Below, piece after piece: positions 54,155 through 63,373 of a DNA stretch of 64,000 nucleotides. The notes beneath the pieces are model-generated. The model was not told where the DNA came from and ran no database searches. It saw nothing but the letters and a program-made list of their open reading frames with translations. The DNA is from Niabella agricola (GTDB lineage Bacteria > Bacteroidota > Bacteroidia > Chitinophagales > Chitinophagaceae). Location of the stretch: assembly GCF_021538615.1 (NCBI RefSeq), contig NZ_JAJHIZ010000003.1:2790001-2854000 (forward strand). Direction: 5' to 3'. The position numbers and the translations under genes were made by a program. Within the stretch, counting starts at the first letter, position 1; each line of letters opens with the position of its first letter.

Positions 54155-55333
54155 ATGAAACAAACAGCATGTAAACCACTACTGATCCTGCTTTTAGCGG
54201 GATGTATTGCTTCTTGTAAAAAAACGGATTCGATCAAGGTTCCCGGCCAGGAATTTGATTTGGACCGCTTTGAACAAAATATTAAAAACGCCTTAACGGA
54301 TAAAACCATTGGATTTAGCTACAGCATTTCTCAAAACGGCCAGCAAAAGAAAAAAGGAGCGGGTGGCGCTGCCGTTGCCTCATGGGATACCCGTACCGGC
54401 CAGGCGATTCCGCATGCATATAATAAGCGACAGGATCTTGCCAGCTGCAGCAAAACCTTTACCGCACTTACATTGATGCGTCTGCTGCAGGATAAAGGAC
54501 TCACCGAAAAGGCGCTGCTCATTGATTACCTGCCCAGTTACTGGAAAAGCCCGGCCTGGAGTTTTAATGATATCACTTTTGAGATGCTGATGCGCCATGA
54601 AACCGGCATGCTGCCCTCCGGTCTTGATTTCTTCTCACTAAAGAAAAAAGTGGAAGACGGGGGTGTTTATCTTCATGGGAACTATGATTATCAGAATGTA
54701 AATTATGCCTTTTTAAGGATCGCTATTGCTTATCTCAGCCATCCGCTGGAGTTGAATTTGCTGGAGTTTCAATATGTGAGTTTTCCAACCGAAGCTACCG
54801 AAAAAGCACTGGAAACCGCCATTAACAACTACTATATCGACGAAGTGAATAAGAAAGTATTCGCCCCCTGCGGTATTCCTTACACCTATCCCAAACCCGA
54901 CGGCGAAACCAACCCCACGATGAATTACAATTTTACCACCCAGGACCCGGGATGGAACAAAGGGGATATGACCCGCTATGCCGGTAGCGCCGGATGGAGG
55001 CTTTCTTCAGAGGAGCAGAATAAGATATTAGCCCACCTAAGGTATACAGAAGATATCCTGAATAAGCACTGGAAAAATAAAATGAACGACCGCGCCATGG
55101 GCTGGAGCGGTACCCCCGATGTAAAAGGAGGAAAAGCCTACTACCACGGCGGCTATTTCGAAGACAAATACCCTCCCAATAATGCAGCAGATCCAAAAGG
55201 GCGGGGCTGCTACACCATTCATGTATTGTTTCCGAATAATATTGAGGCAGCCGTGCAGGTAAATTCCTTAAAAGGAACGCTTAATATGGAAAATGTGGTG
55301 ATACCGGCTTATAACAATGCCTGGACCGAATAA
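54155..55333 (+). CDS. Serine hydrolase, beta-lactamase family (lipoprotein)
   Basis: 392 residues. The signal contains two possible lipoboxes, LAGC (C17) and IASC (C21). The beta-lactamase/class C-like active site is present: S97-C-S-K100 in LASCSKTFTAL, Y179-Q-N181 in YDYQNVNYAFL, and HGG in AYYHGGYFEDK in place of the usual K/H-T/S-G. Related proteins include esterases and DD-peptidases, so the substrate is uncertain. It ends at a strong terminator and is transcribed alone. Confidence 0.9.
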   Translation: MKQTACKPLLILLLAGCIASCKKTDSIKVPGQEFDLDRFEQNIKNALTDKTIGFSYSISQNGQQKKKGAGGAAVASWDTRTGQAIPHAYNKRQDLASCSKTFTALTLMRLLQDKGLTEKALLIDYLPSYWKSPAWSFNDITFEMLMRHETGMLPSGLDFFSLKKKVEDGGVYLHGNYDYQNVNYAFLRIAIAYLSHPLELNLLEFQYVSFPTEATEKALETAINNYYIDEVNKKVFAPCGIPYTYPKPDGETNPTMNYNFTTQDPGWNKGDMTRYAGSAGWRLSSEEQNKILAHLRYTEDILNKHWKNKMNDRAMGWSGTPDVKGGKAYYHGGYFEDKYPPNNAADPKGRGCYTIHVLFPNNIEAAVQVNSLKGTLNMENVVIPAYNNAWTE

Positions 55334-55365
55334 ATAACAGTACCGTATCATTATAATAAAAAAGT

Positions 55366-55406
55366 AAAAGAACCGGGAGTCAACAGAGATTCCGGTTCTT
55401 TTTTCT
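55366..55406 (+). terminator. Intrinsic terminator of the serine hydrolase gene
   Basis: AAGAACCGG ... CCGGTTCTT with a 15-base loop and a following T-run, 33 bp after the stop. Confidence 0.75.
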
Positions 55407-55434
55407 TAGTTTCTGACTATATTGCAAGCTACAG

Positions 55435-56973
55435 ATGCCGCTTTTAAGTCCTGCAATATCATCTCTTGCCCGTATGCGTCAATGGCGTATTGATGGCTGG
55501 CGCAGCCACCCCCTGGATGCGCAGCGGGAAGTATTGCAAAACCTGGTTACATCTGCCCAGTATACGGAATTTGGAAGAAAGTATCATTTCAGCAACCTGT
55601 ATAATATCCGCGATTTTAAAAAAGCCGTTCCCATTCATGAGTATAACGACCTGAAACCTTATATAGAGCGTTGTATGAACGGGGAGCAAAACCTGCTCTG
55701 GAATTCGCCCATTATGTGGTTTGCAAAAAGCAGCGGCACCAGCGGCGATAAAAGCAAGTTTATTCCGATCAGCGAAGAAAGCCTGGAGGATTGCCATTAT
55801 AAGGCGGCAAAAGATGTGCTGACCATGTATTACCAGTTTAAACCCGATAGCACCATGCTTACCGGAAAAGGCCTGGTATTAGGCGGCAGTCATAACATCA
55901 ACGCCCTGAATGAAGAGGCTCAGTTTGGCGACCTGAGTGCGGTATTGCTGCAAAACAGCCCCTTCTGGGGGCATTGGCTCCGGACACCTGAACTTAGTAT
56001 TGCATTGATGGACGACTGGGAAACCAAACTTGAAAAAATAGCGGCGCAGGCCATCAACGAAAATGTTACCTCTGTAAGCGGTGTGCCCACCTGGACGCTG
56101 GTGCTCTTTAAACGGATCCTGGAAATTACAGGAAAACCGACGATCGCAGACGTTTGGCCCGGGCTTGAATTATATATGCACGGGGGCGTTTCGTTTACGC
56201 CTTACCGGGAGCAGTTTAAAAGGATTATCGGAAAGGAGATCTATTATCTCGAAACATATAATGCCAGCGAGGGTTTTTTTGCCGCTCAGGAAGTTCCGGG
56301 AGAAGAAGGCATGCTGCTGTTTACCGATCATGGCATTTTTATGGAATTTATGCCGGTGAGTGAATATGGCAGCGCACAACCGCGGACCATTGGCCTGAGG
56401 GATGTGGATCTGCACACTAATTACGCCCCGGTGATCAGTACCAACGGAGGGCTTTGGCGCTATCTCCTGGGTGATACCATCCGGTTTATATCAAAGGATC
56501 CTTTTAAGATCATTGTATCCGGAAGGGTACGGCATTTTATCAATGCCTTTGGCGAGGAGGTGATCATCGACAACACAGATAAGGCGATCCAGATAGCCTG
56601 CAAGGAAACGGGGGCCGTGGTAAACGATTATACCGCCGCACCGGTTTATTTTTCTGATGCCGGTAACGGAGGGCATGAGTGGCTGATTGAGTTTGAGAAA
56701 GTACCGGAGCGTTTGGACCGGTTTATAGAGTGCCTGGATGCTGCGTTGCAATCGATCAACAGTGATTATGAGGCCAAGCGCCATAAGGACATTGCGCTAA
56801 AAATGCCCATCGTACATGCATTGCCCAAAGGCTTTTTTATCGACTGGCTGCATCACCTGGGTAAATTAGGGGGCCAGCATAAAGTGCCCCGTTTAAGCAA
56901 TGACCGCCATACGCTGGAAGCGGTTCTTGCTTTTTATAAGAGTAGTCAAGAGCAGCAGCTTATTTCTTCCTAA
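55435..56973 (+). CDS. GH3-type acyl-adenylase (GH3 auxin-responsive promoter family)
   Basis: 512 residues. The ATP-binding loop SSGTSGDKS lies at 99-107. GVPTWTLVLFKRI, LELYMHGGVSFTPYREQF, YNASEGFFAAQ and TNGGLWRYLLGDTIRFI are family segments. GH3 enzymes adenylate a carboxylate and couple it to an amine; plant members conjugate auxin or jasmonate. The name refers to the plant GH3 gene, not glycoside hydrolase family 3. The bacterial substrate is unknown. It stands alone between a terminator and a convergent operon. Confidence 0.93.
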   Translation: MPLLSPAISSLARMRQWRIDGWRSHPLDAQREVLQNLVTSAQYTEFGRKYHFSNLYNIRDFKKAVPIHEYNDLKPYIERCMNGEQNLLWNSPIMWFAKSSGTSGDKSKFIPISEESLEDCHYKAAKDVLTMYYQFKPDSTMLTGKGLVLGGSHNINALNEEAQFGDLSAVLLQNSPFWGHWLRTPELSIALMDDWETKLEKIAAQAINENVTSVSGVPTWTLVLFKRILEITGKPTIADVWPGLELYMHGGVSFTPYREQFKRIIGKEIYYLETYNASEGFFAAQEVPGEEGMLLFTDHGIFMEFMPVSEYGSAQPRTIGLRDVDLHTNYAPVISTNGGLWRYLLGDTIRFISKDPFKIIVSGRVRHFINAFGEEVIIDNTDKAIQIACKETGAVVNDYTAAPVYFSDAGNGGHEWLIEFEKVPERLDRFIECLDAALQSINSDYEAKRHKDIALKMPIVHALPKGFFIDWLHHLGKLGGQHKVPRLSNDRHTLEAVLAFYKSSQEQQLISS

Positions 56974-57138
56974 AATTCAATACTTTTTAGCTTTCATACT
57001 AGTGTGCCGCAACCGGATGACAAAAACCTTATTTTGTTTTATATAATAAACAGTTCGATATTTCAGAACTTCAAAATATCGGAAACTTCCATCATTATTT
57101 TTCTTAAACGGATCTTTTAAACTCGCTTTACCTTAACG

Positions 57139-57465
57139 TTATTTCTTAATTTTTGCCACCAGGTTATACGAATCGGTGATCCATTCTTTTAACAGGCGGT
57201 TGGGAACGGACCCATCCACAACAACGGTATTCCAGTGTTTTTTGTTCATGTGGTATCCCGGTAATACGCAGGAGTGTTGCTCCCGTAAGGCCTCGGCTTT
57301 TTCGGGATCACATTTTACATTGAATTGAAGGGGATCATTATCCAATCCTGTCAGCAGGAATATTTTGCCCTTTACTTTAAATACCAGCGTATCCGGGCCA
57401 AAGGGAAAGCCTTCCTCTACGAGCGGGTGCCGTAAACAGTATTCCCGTAATTCTTCGATATTCAT
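57139..57465 (-). CDS. MmcQ/YjbR family protein
   Basis: 108 residues. The family pattern is clear: LREYCLRHPLVEEGFPFGPDTLVFKVKGKIFLL, then the FNVKCDPEKAEALRE segment and PGYHMNKKHWNTV, with a final helix. The fold resembles the CyaY-like double-wing proteins, and DNA binding has been suggested for YjbR. It begins 6 bp after the exonuclease stop and is the last gene of a four-gene unit. Confidence 0.92.
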   Translation of the reverse strand: MNIEELREYCLRHPLVEEGFPFGPDTLVFKVKGKIFLLTGLDNDPLQFNVKCDPEKAEALREQHSCVLPGYHMNKKHWNTVVVDGSVPNRLLKEWITDSYNLVAKIKK

Positions 57466-57471
57466 ACCGCT

Positions 57472-58194
57472 TTATTTGTATTCAATATTTTGTTCGCTAA
57501 TCAGCGGCTCTCCGTTCATTCTCAAAAAAATCTGTGCAACAGTAATGACATCCTTCTGGCAATAGGTTACAATACGTTCAATTTGCTGTTCTTTATAAAA
57601 AACATCCGCCACCATACTTCCGTCGATATCATCCTTTGGCGTAGGTACGCCCAATGCGTGTGCCAGCAGGTTCAACGTGGTATAACTTTTAAAATCGCCA
57701 AACTTCCAAAGCTCCATGGTGTCCAGGTGGTTCACTTCCCAGGGCTTTTTTCCGGCTGTATTCAGCAACAACGGAATAGAAACTTCATTGATCAGCATCC
57801 TGCGGCACAGGTAAGGAAAGTCAAACTCTTTCCCGTTATGCGCGCAAAGATACCGTTGCTCATTGGCTGTAAATTTCTGCAACATTTCTGAAAAGGCCTG
57901 TAGTAGCTGTTTTTCATCGCTTCCGTAAAACGATTTCATAATCATCTTACGCTGGCCGGCACTCCCCTGTACCACTCCGCAACTGATGCAAACGATCTTA
58001 CCAAACTCCGCATAAATCCCGGCACGCTCATACAAACTTTCCGGCGTTTCCTCTTCCCGGTTCCTCAACAGGGAGCCGGCTTTCCTTTCCCACAAGTGCT
58101 TCCAGGCCTCCGGAACCTCATTAAAAGAAGCATACTGCGGCACGGTTTCTATGTCCAGGAAAAGAATGGATTGAACGGGGTATTGTGAGAGCAT
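57472..58194 (-). CDS. 3'-5' exonuclease (PolB-type, DEDD fold)
   Basis: 240 residues. The DEDD exonuclease metal ligands appear in order: D-x-E in LFLDIETVPQ, then LCAHNGKEFDFPYLCRR with the second Asp, and a final YCQKDVITVAQI with the last Asp preceded by Tyr. This is the predicted PolB-like exonuclease family of about 230 residues, encoded without a polymerase. It starts 1 bp after the manC stop and is followed by the MmcQ gene. Confidence 0.88.
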   Translation of the reverse strand: MLSQYPVQSILFLDIETVPQYASFNEVPEAWKHLWERKAGSLLRNREEETPESLYERAGIYAEFGKIVCISCGVVQGSAGQRKMIMKSFYGSDEKQLLQAFSEMLQKFTANEQRYLCAHNGKEFDFPYLCRRMLINEVSIPLLLNTAGKKPWEVNHLDTMELWKFGDFKSYTTLNLLAHALGVPTPKDDIDGSMVADVFYKEQQIERIVTYCQKDVITVAQIFLRMNGEPLISEQNIEYK

Positions 58195-58195
58195 G

Positions 58196-59275
58196 TTATA
58201 GATATTTTTCGTCCTTGTTTCTTTTTACATCGGCAACATAGTTTTTAATCTCCTGCTCCTGGTCTTTTTTGCAAATCAGCAATACGTCATCGGTATCCGC
58301 CACAATAAAATCTTCAAGCCCCTGCAGTACGACCAGTTTTCCTCCCGGCACATGGATCATGCAATTATGTGTATCGTAAACCATCACATTCTGCCCTACA
58401 ACCGCATTGTCAAAATAATCTTTGCTCATGTTCTCATACGCGCTTTTCCAGGTGCCCAGGTCGCTCCAGGTAAAGGAGGCCGGGATCACATATACATTCG
58501 ACGCCTTTTCCATAATTCCAAAATCAATGGAAATACTAGAGCACTGTGCATAGATTTCCTGTATCACCTTCATCTCTTCCGGCGTATTGAACTGATCCTG
58601 GTAGGTGGCAAACACCTCATGGATCTCCGGCAGGTATTTCTCAAACGCCGCAATAATGTTTTTCACCTTCCAGGTAAAAATGCCCGAATTCCATAAAAAA
58701 TCGCCGCTTTTCACAAACACTTTCGCCAGCTCCAGGTTCGGCTTCTCCGTAAAAGTCTTTACCTTATAAATACCCGGAGCTGCTTCTATGGTATCATGCT
58801 GTATATAACCATATCCCGTATTGGGATTCCGGGGCTTGATCCCCAGGGTTACCAGCGCATTCACAGACTCTACAAATTTCAGCGCATTTTCCAGGGTGTC
58901 ATTAAAGGCCTCATCTTCCAGTATCAGGTTATCAGAAGGAGCGGCGATCATGATCGCTTCCGGATCTTTTTTCTGAATCTTAAATGCGATGTAAGCAATA
59001 CAGGGTGCCGTATTTTTCCGGAAAGGCTCCGTTACAATATTTTCTACAGGAAGCTCCGGCAACTGACGCGCTACAATCTCTTTATACTCTTCGGAGGTTA
59101 CCACATAAATATTTTCGGCCGGAACCGTTTTATTATACCGGGTAAACGTAGACTGGATCAGCGTTTTGCCGGTATTCAATATATCCAGGAATTGTTTCGG
59201 GTAGTTCGTCCGGCTCTTAGGCCAGAACCGGCTTCCGATGCCTCCTGCCATTATTGCAACATAACGGTTACTCAT
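58196..59275 (-). CDS. Mannose-1-phosphate guanylyltransferase
   Basis: 359 residues. The nucleotide-binding motif GGIGSRFWPKSRTNYPKQF at the N-terminus is the family hallmark. PNTGYGYIQ, VKTFTEKPNLELAKVF, FLWNSGIFTW and SFTWSDLGTWKSAYE are further matches. It makes GDP-mannose from mannose-1-phosphate and GTP, a precursor for fucose and mannose-containing surface glycans. It is not fused to the isomerase seen in longer relatives. It follows kdsD by 10 bp. Confidence 0.95.
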   Translation of the reverse strand: MSNRYVAIMAGGIGSRFWPKSRTNYPKQFLDILNTGKTLIQSTFTRYNKTVPAENIYVVTSEEYKEIVARQLPELPVENIVTEPFRKNTAPCIAYIAFKIQKKDPEAIMIAAPSDNLILEDEAFNDTLENALKFVESVNALVTLGIKPRNPNTGYGYIQHDTIEAAPGIYKVKTFTEKPNLELAKVFVKSGDFLWNSGIFTWKVKNIIAAFEKYLPEIHEVFATYQDQFNTPEEMKVIQEIYAQCSSISIDFGIMEKASNVYVIPASFTWSDLGTWKSAYENMSKDYFDNAVVGQNVMVYDTHNCMIHVPGGKLVVLQGLEDFIVADTDDVLLICKKDQEQEIKNYVADVKRNKDEKYL

Positions 59276-59285
59276 AGTTCTTTTT

Positions 59286-60248
59286 TTAAATCAGTCCTTC
59301 CTTTAACAGGTCGTGTATGTGAATAATTCCCAGGAAACGTTTTCCTTCCACAACCGCCAGCTGTGTAATGGAGTTCCTGCGCATGAGGTCCAGCGCAGAC
59401 ACCGCCAGTTCTCCGGGCTCGATGGTTTTCGGATTACGGGTCATAATATTTTGAGCCACCGTCCCTTCAATATCCGTATTCTTTTCCAGCATTCTCCGGA
59501 GATCCCCGTCTGTTATAATGCCTACCAGCTCTTTTTGTTCATTGATTACGGCCGTAACCCCCAATCTTTTTTGAGTGATTTCAACAATTACCTCTTTTAG
59601 TGATTGATGTTCGTAAACCATGGGGCGCTCATTTCCCGGAAACACATCCGCCACACTCAGGTACAGCTTTTTCCCCAATGTTCCCCCCGGATGAAATTTG
59701 GCGAAATCATCATCCTTAAACCCTTTCAGGTCCATAAGACAGGTGGCCAGCGCATCCCCCATTACCATTTGAGCAGTGGTACTGGAAGTAGGTGCCAGGT
59801 TATTCGGACAAGCTTCCTGATTAACCGTAGTGTTTAAAACCAGGTCCGCCTGTTGAGCCAGATAAGAACCGGTATTTCCAACAATGGCAATCAGTTTGTT
59901 TCCAAAATTTTTAACCAGGGGTACCAGCGCTTTGATCTCCGGGCTGTATCCGCTTTTGCTGAGAATGACCACCACATCCGACTCCTGAACCATACCAAGG
60001 TCTCCGTGCAGGGCATCCGCCGCATGCATAAAAATGGAAGGCGTTCCTGTGGAATTAAACGTAGCCACGATTTTTTGTGCAACCAGGGCACTTTTTCCTA
60101 TTCCGCTGAGAACCACACGTCCTGCGCAGTTATGAATCAGCAAAACCGCTTGCTTAAAATCATCATTCAATAAAAGCTGTACTTCATTAAGCGCATCGGC
60201 CTCTAATTGGAATGTCTTTCTGGCGCGTTGTAAAATATTGTCACTCAT
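59286..60248 (-). CDS. kdsD: KpsF/GutQ family arabinose-5-phosphate isomerase
   Basis: 320 residues. The N-terminal SIS domain (about 35-170) contains VVLSGIGKSALVAQKIVATFNSTG, FMHAADALHGDLG and VVILSKSGYSPEIK. Two CBS domains follow (about 205-320), with TDGDLRRMLEK in the first. The enzyme interconverts ribulose-5-phosphate and arabinose-5-phosphate for KDO, a core sugar of lipopolysaccharide. It is first in a four-gene unit with the GDP-mannose gene, so the operon links two envelope-sugar pathways. Confidence 0.95.
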   Translation of the reverse strand: MSDNILQRARKTFQLEADALNEVQLLLNDDFKQAVLLIHNCAGRVVLSGIGKSALVAQKIVATFNSTGTPSIFMHAADALHGDLGMVQESDVVVILSKSGYSPEIKALVPLVKNFGNKLIAIVGNTGSYLAQQADLVLNTTVNQEACPNNLAPTSSTTAQMVMGDALATCLMDLKGFKDDDFAKFHPGGTLGKKLYLSVADVFPGNERPMVYEHQSLKEVIVEITQKRLGVTAVINEQKELVGIITDGDLRRMLEKNTDIEGTVAQNIMTRNPKTIEPGELAVSALDLMRRNSITQLAVVEGKRFLGIIHIHDLLKEGLI

Positions 60249-60435
60249 TTATATATCGCCTCGTTAAGAAAACACAAATGTATTATTTATATGGGCACAA
60301 AAAACTTTAACCATTAATATTTTAAAAGCAGGCCAAGCTTAGCTAAATTCGCTACCCGAAAATTTTTTTTTTCTGGATATCCTGCGTATCTTTTAAGGAT
60401 ATTGATCGACTATTAAAATCATTTATATTACAGAA

Positions 60436-62703
60436 ATGGCAGTGAAAAGCGAAAAAAAGGCCCCAAAAAAGAAAGAACCGGGGGCCGGCCGCGCAACAAA
60501 AACAGATTCAAAGACAGATTTACACGGAGAATTGCTGAAGAATTTTGGTTTTCAAAAATTCAAGGGAAAACAGGAAGACATCATTCATTCGCTTTTATCA
60601 GGAAAAGATACATTTGTTATAATGCCTACCGGAGGCGGAAAAAGCCTTTGTTATCAGCTCCCTGCTGTGATCATGGAGGGCGTTGCCATCATTGTTTCAC
60701 CGCTGATTGCACTGATGAAGAACCAGGTAGACCTGGTACGGGGTTATAACAGCAATGATGAAATTGCACACTTTTTAAATTCAACTTTAAATAAAAAAGA
60801 AATAAAGGAAGTTCATGATGATTTGTTATCCGGAAAAACAAAGCTCTTATACGTGGCTCCGGAAACGCTGACCAAACAGGAGAACCTGGTTTTTTTCAGC
60901 GATCTGAACATTTCCTTTTTTGCGGTGGACGAAGCGCATTGTATTTCGGAATGGGGACATGATTTCCGGCCGGAATACCGGCGCCTGCGGGAGATGATGA
61001 ACCAGATTAACCCCAATGCTGCTGTGATTGCATTAACGGCTACCGCAACGCCCAAGGTACAAAGCGATATCATCAAGAACCTGGGCCTTAAAGATGCCAA
61101 CATTTTTATTTCTTCTTTTAACCGGGACAATCTTTATTACGAGATCGTTCCAAAAGTGAACAAGAAACAAACCAATGAAAGTATTGTCCGCTTTATTAAA
61201 AGCATGAAAAATAAAAGCGGCATCATCTACACACTCAACCGGAAAACCACAGAAGAGCTGGCGGATATCCTGATGGCCAATGGCATCAAGGCCGTGGCAT
61301 ATCATGCAGGGCTCGACAGTAAACTGCGGGCCGAGCGGCAGGACCAGTTCTTAAATGAAGATGTGCAGGTGATTGTTGCAACCATTGCCTTTGGGATGGG
61401 GATCGATAAACCCGATATCCGGTTTGTGATCCACTATAATATTTCCAAGTCGATTGAAAACTATTACCAGGAAACCGGCCGTGCCGGACGTGACGGGCTG
61501 GAGGGAAAATGCCTGTTGTATTATTCACATAAGGATGTAAGCAAGCTGGAACACCTGATGCGCGATAAGCCGCTCAGCGAACGGGAAGTGGGCGCACAGC
61601 TGATCAATGAAACCGTGGCCTACGCCGAAAGCGGGGTTTGCCGCCGGAAAGTGATCCTGAGCTATTTTGGTGAACAATACGATGTGGAAAACTGTGGTCA
61701 ATGCGATAATTGCAAACACCCGAAAGAACGGATGGAGGCAAAAGAACAGGCCGTGCTGGTGCTGAAGGCGCTTAAAGAACTGGATGAGCGTTTTGCAACC
61801 GACTATGTTGTAAACATACTGATTGGGAAATTAACCCCGCAGGTTAAAATGTTCCGGCATGAAGGACTCAGTTCTTTTGGAGTGGGAAAAGCTCAGGATA
61901 CATTGTTCTGGAACTCCCTGATCCGCCAGATGCTGCTGGAGGGTCTGTTGAAAAAAGATATAGAAGAATACGGCGTTTTAAAAATAACACCTGCCGGAAC
62001 GGTCTTTTTAAAGAAACCCAAACCCTTCGCTATTGTACTGAACAATAAATTTGAAGAAGCCTGGGACGATGATGAAGCTACCGGTACGGAAGACGGCGAA
62101 GGCGCTGCCACCGATCAGCAGCTATTTGAAATGCTGAAGGAGCTGCGTCAGAAAGAAGCCAAGAAAAAAAGCCTGCCGCCTTTTGTCATTTTCCTTGAAA
62201 ATTCGCTGATGGATATGGCCACTCTGTATCCCACCACTGTAGCGGAGCTGGAAAAGTGCCAGGGTGTAAGCAAGGGGAAAGCCATTCGCTATGGAAAGCC
62301 TTTTGTGGAGCTGGTAGCACGCTATGTAGAAGACAACAATATCCAGAAGCCGGATGATTTTGTAATGAAAAGCGTGGTGAATAAAAGTGGTAACAAGGTG
62401 TACATCATTCAGCAAACCGATAAAAAGATCCCCCTGGAAACCATTGCCAAAAACAAAGGCTGGCAGATGAATGAGCTGTTGGAAGAGATGGAAACCATTG
62501 CAGCCAGCGGCACCAAGCTAAACCTGGGTTATGCTATTGACGAAATGCTGGACGAGGATGAACAGGATGAGATCATTGAATACTTTAAAAGCTGCGAAAC
62601 GTCCTCCCTTCAGCTGGCACAGGAAGAACTGGCCGAGTTTGATTTTAACTGGGAGCAGCTGAAGATTATGCGGATCAAATTTTTAGCGGAATACGGCATG
62701 TAA
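60436..62703 (+). CDS. recQ: ATP-dependent DNA helicase RecQ
   Basis: 755 residues. After a Lys-rich N-terminal extension (1-30), the DEAD/DEAH domain has Walker A PTGGGKS (64-70) and the DEAH box in VDEAHCISEWGHDFRPEY. The second helicase domain holds FGMGIDKPDIRFVIHYN and YQETGRAGRDG. The RQC zinc site is given by C-x(n)-CGQCDNC. An HRDC-like domain is near 575-650 (VAELEKCQGVSKGKA). It unwinds recombination and replication intermediates. It is divergent from kdsD (187 bp) and ends at a terminator. Confidence 0.97.
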   Translation: MAVKSEKKAPKKKEPGAGRATKTDSKTDLHGELLKNFGFQKFKGKQEDIIHSLLSGKDTFVIMPTGGGKSLCYQLPAVIMEGVAIIVSPLIALMKNQVDLVRGYNSNDEIAHFLNSTLNKKEIKEVHDDLLSGKTKLLYVAPETLTKQENLVFFSDLNISFFAVDEAHCISEWGHDFRPEYRRLREMMNQINPNAAVIALTATATPKVQSDIIKNLGLKDANIFISSFNRDNLYYEIVPKVNKKQTNESIVRFIKSMKNKSGIIYTLNRKTTEELADILMANGIKAVAYHAGLDSKLRAERQDQFLNEDVQVIVATIAFGMGIDKPDIRFVIHYNISKSIENYYQETGRAGRDGLEGKCLLYYSHKDVSKLEHLMRDKPLSEREVGAQLINETVAYAESGVCRRKVILSYFGEQYDVENCGQCDNCKHPKERMEAKEQAVLVLKALKELDERFATDYVVNILIGKLTPQVKMFRHEGLSSFGVGKAQDTLFWNSLIRQMLLEGLLKKDIEEYGVLKITPAGTVFLKKPKPFAIVLNNKFEEAWDDDEATGTEDGEGAATDQQLFEMLKELRQKEAKKKSLPPFVIFLENSLMDMATLYPTTVAELEKCQGVSKGKAIRYGKPFVELVARYVEDNNIQKPDDFVMKSVVNKSGNKVYIIQQTDKKIPLETIAKNKGWQMNELLEEMETIAASGTKLNLGYAIDEMLDEDEQDEIIEYFKSCETSSLQLAQEELAEFDFNWEQLKIMRIKFLAEYGM

Positions 62704-62721
62704 AGAGTCCCTGTTAGGAAC

Positions 62722-62759
62722 AACGCGGCGATAAATTTTTATCCCGGGGGCGTTTTTTT
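62722..62759 (+). terminator. Intrinsic terminator of recQ
   Basis: ACGC...GATAAA/TTTATC...GCGT, nested stems with an internal loop, followed by seven T. Confidence 0.55.
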
Positions 62760-62773
62760 ATTTTTTCCCGATA

Positions 62774-62807
62774 TTTTTGACAGTCTGCAGTTGATACGCT
62801 ATATTTG
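62774..62807 (+). promoter_or_regulatory. Promoter of tRNA-Phe
   Basis: TTTTTG (ending 62779) and TATATTTG (62800-62807) are separated by 20 bp, a full match to the Bacteroidota promoter, 23 bp upstream of the tRNA. Confidence 0.7.
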
Positions 62808-62830
62808 CAGCCCGTTAAGGCGGAAAGGAT

Positions 62831-62903
62831 GGTGCGGTAGCTCAGTCGGTAGAGCAAAGGACTGAAAATCCTTGTGTCGCCGGTTCGATCCCGGCCCACA
62901 CCA
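62831..62903 (+). tRNA. tRNA-Phe (anticodon GAA)
   Basis: 73 nt with a full cloverleaf: D stem GCTC/GAGC, anticodon stem AAGGA/TCCTT with loop CTGAAAA (anticodon GAA), and T stem GCCGG/CCGGC around TTCGATC. The acceptor stem GGTGCGG pairs with CCACACC except for one C-A opposition at the fifth pair. The 3' CCA is not encoded. Confidence 0.93.
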
Positions 62904-62905
62904 CA

Positions 62906-62940
62906 AAGAATCCCGGAGTAATTCCGGGATTCTTTTGCTT
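62906..62940 (+). terminator. Intrinsic terminator of tRNA-Phe
   Basis: AGAATCCCGGA-gtaa-TTCCGGGATTCT followed by TTTGCTTTTT, directly after the tRNA. Confidence 0.75.
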
Positions 62941-63373
62941 TTTATGCATTTTGTATATATTTTATACAGCCCAACTTATGATAAGAACCCTGCAACACCA
63001 TTCAAAACATTATCATCATGCAAGCACCGCCTTTGCCAGTGATTGGAGGCCGCTTCAAACCTGGGAACTTCCTGAAAGAAGTCCGCGCTGACCATTGAAA
63101 CGTATCTCAAATCCATGAAATCCAAAAAATACCTGCGATTGCTTTGCTCCGATAATAATACGCGGGAGGCATTCAATGCCAGGGTTTTAAAAAATTTCAA
63201 CTCGTATTTTTATAGTCGCTGATTTCTTTACAACCCATAAGTAAAGCAGTATCTATTTAGAGGGATTCAATTTGGCTTTAACTCATGAAATATTATACAT
63301 TAGAGCCACTTTATTTTTTCATTTTGGCTTTAATGTGTTTTTTTTATATATTTATAGCCAAAAAGAACCGTTA
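62941..63373. other. Intergenic region between tRNA-Phe and the ATPase gene
   Basis: 433 bp. A short plus-strand frame ending near 63222 reads TIETYLKSMKSKKYLRLL and on to FNSYFYSR; it has no start that I trust and may be a gene remnant. An inverted pair TTTTGGCT / AGCCAAAA (near 63321-63362) lies just before the ATPase start. Confidence 0.35.

Noticed and set aside
55435..56973. Glycoside hydrolase family 3
   Set aside because: The sequence matches the plant-type GH3 acyl-adenylase family (SSGTSGDKS loop), not the sugar hydrolase family that shares the abbreviation.
62976..63200. Open frame of 74 codons on the minus strand after tRNA-Phe
   Set aside because: It would start with TTG, has no recognised family, and a plus-strand reading of the same stretch looks at least as protein-like.
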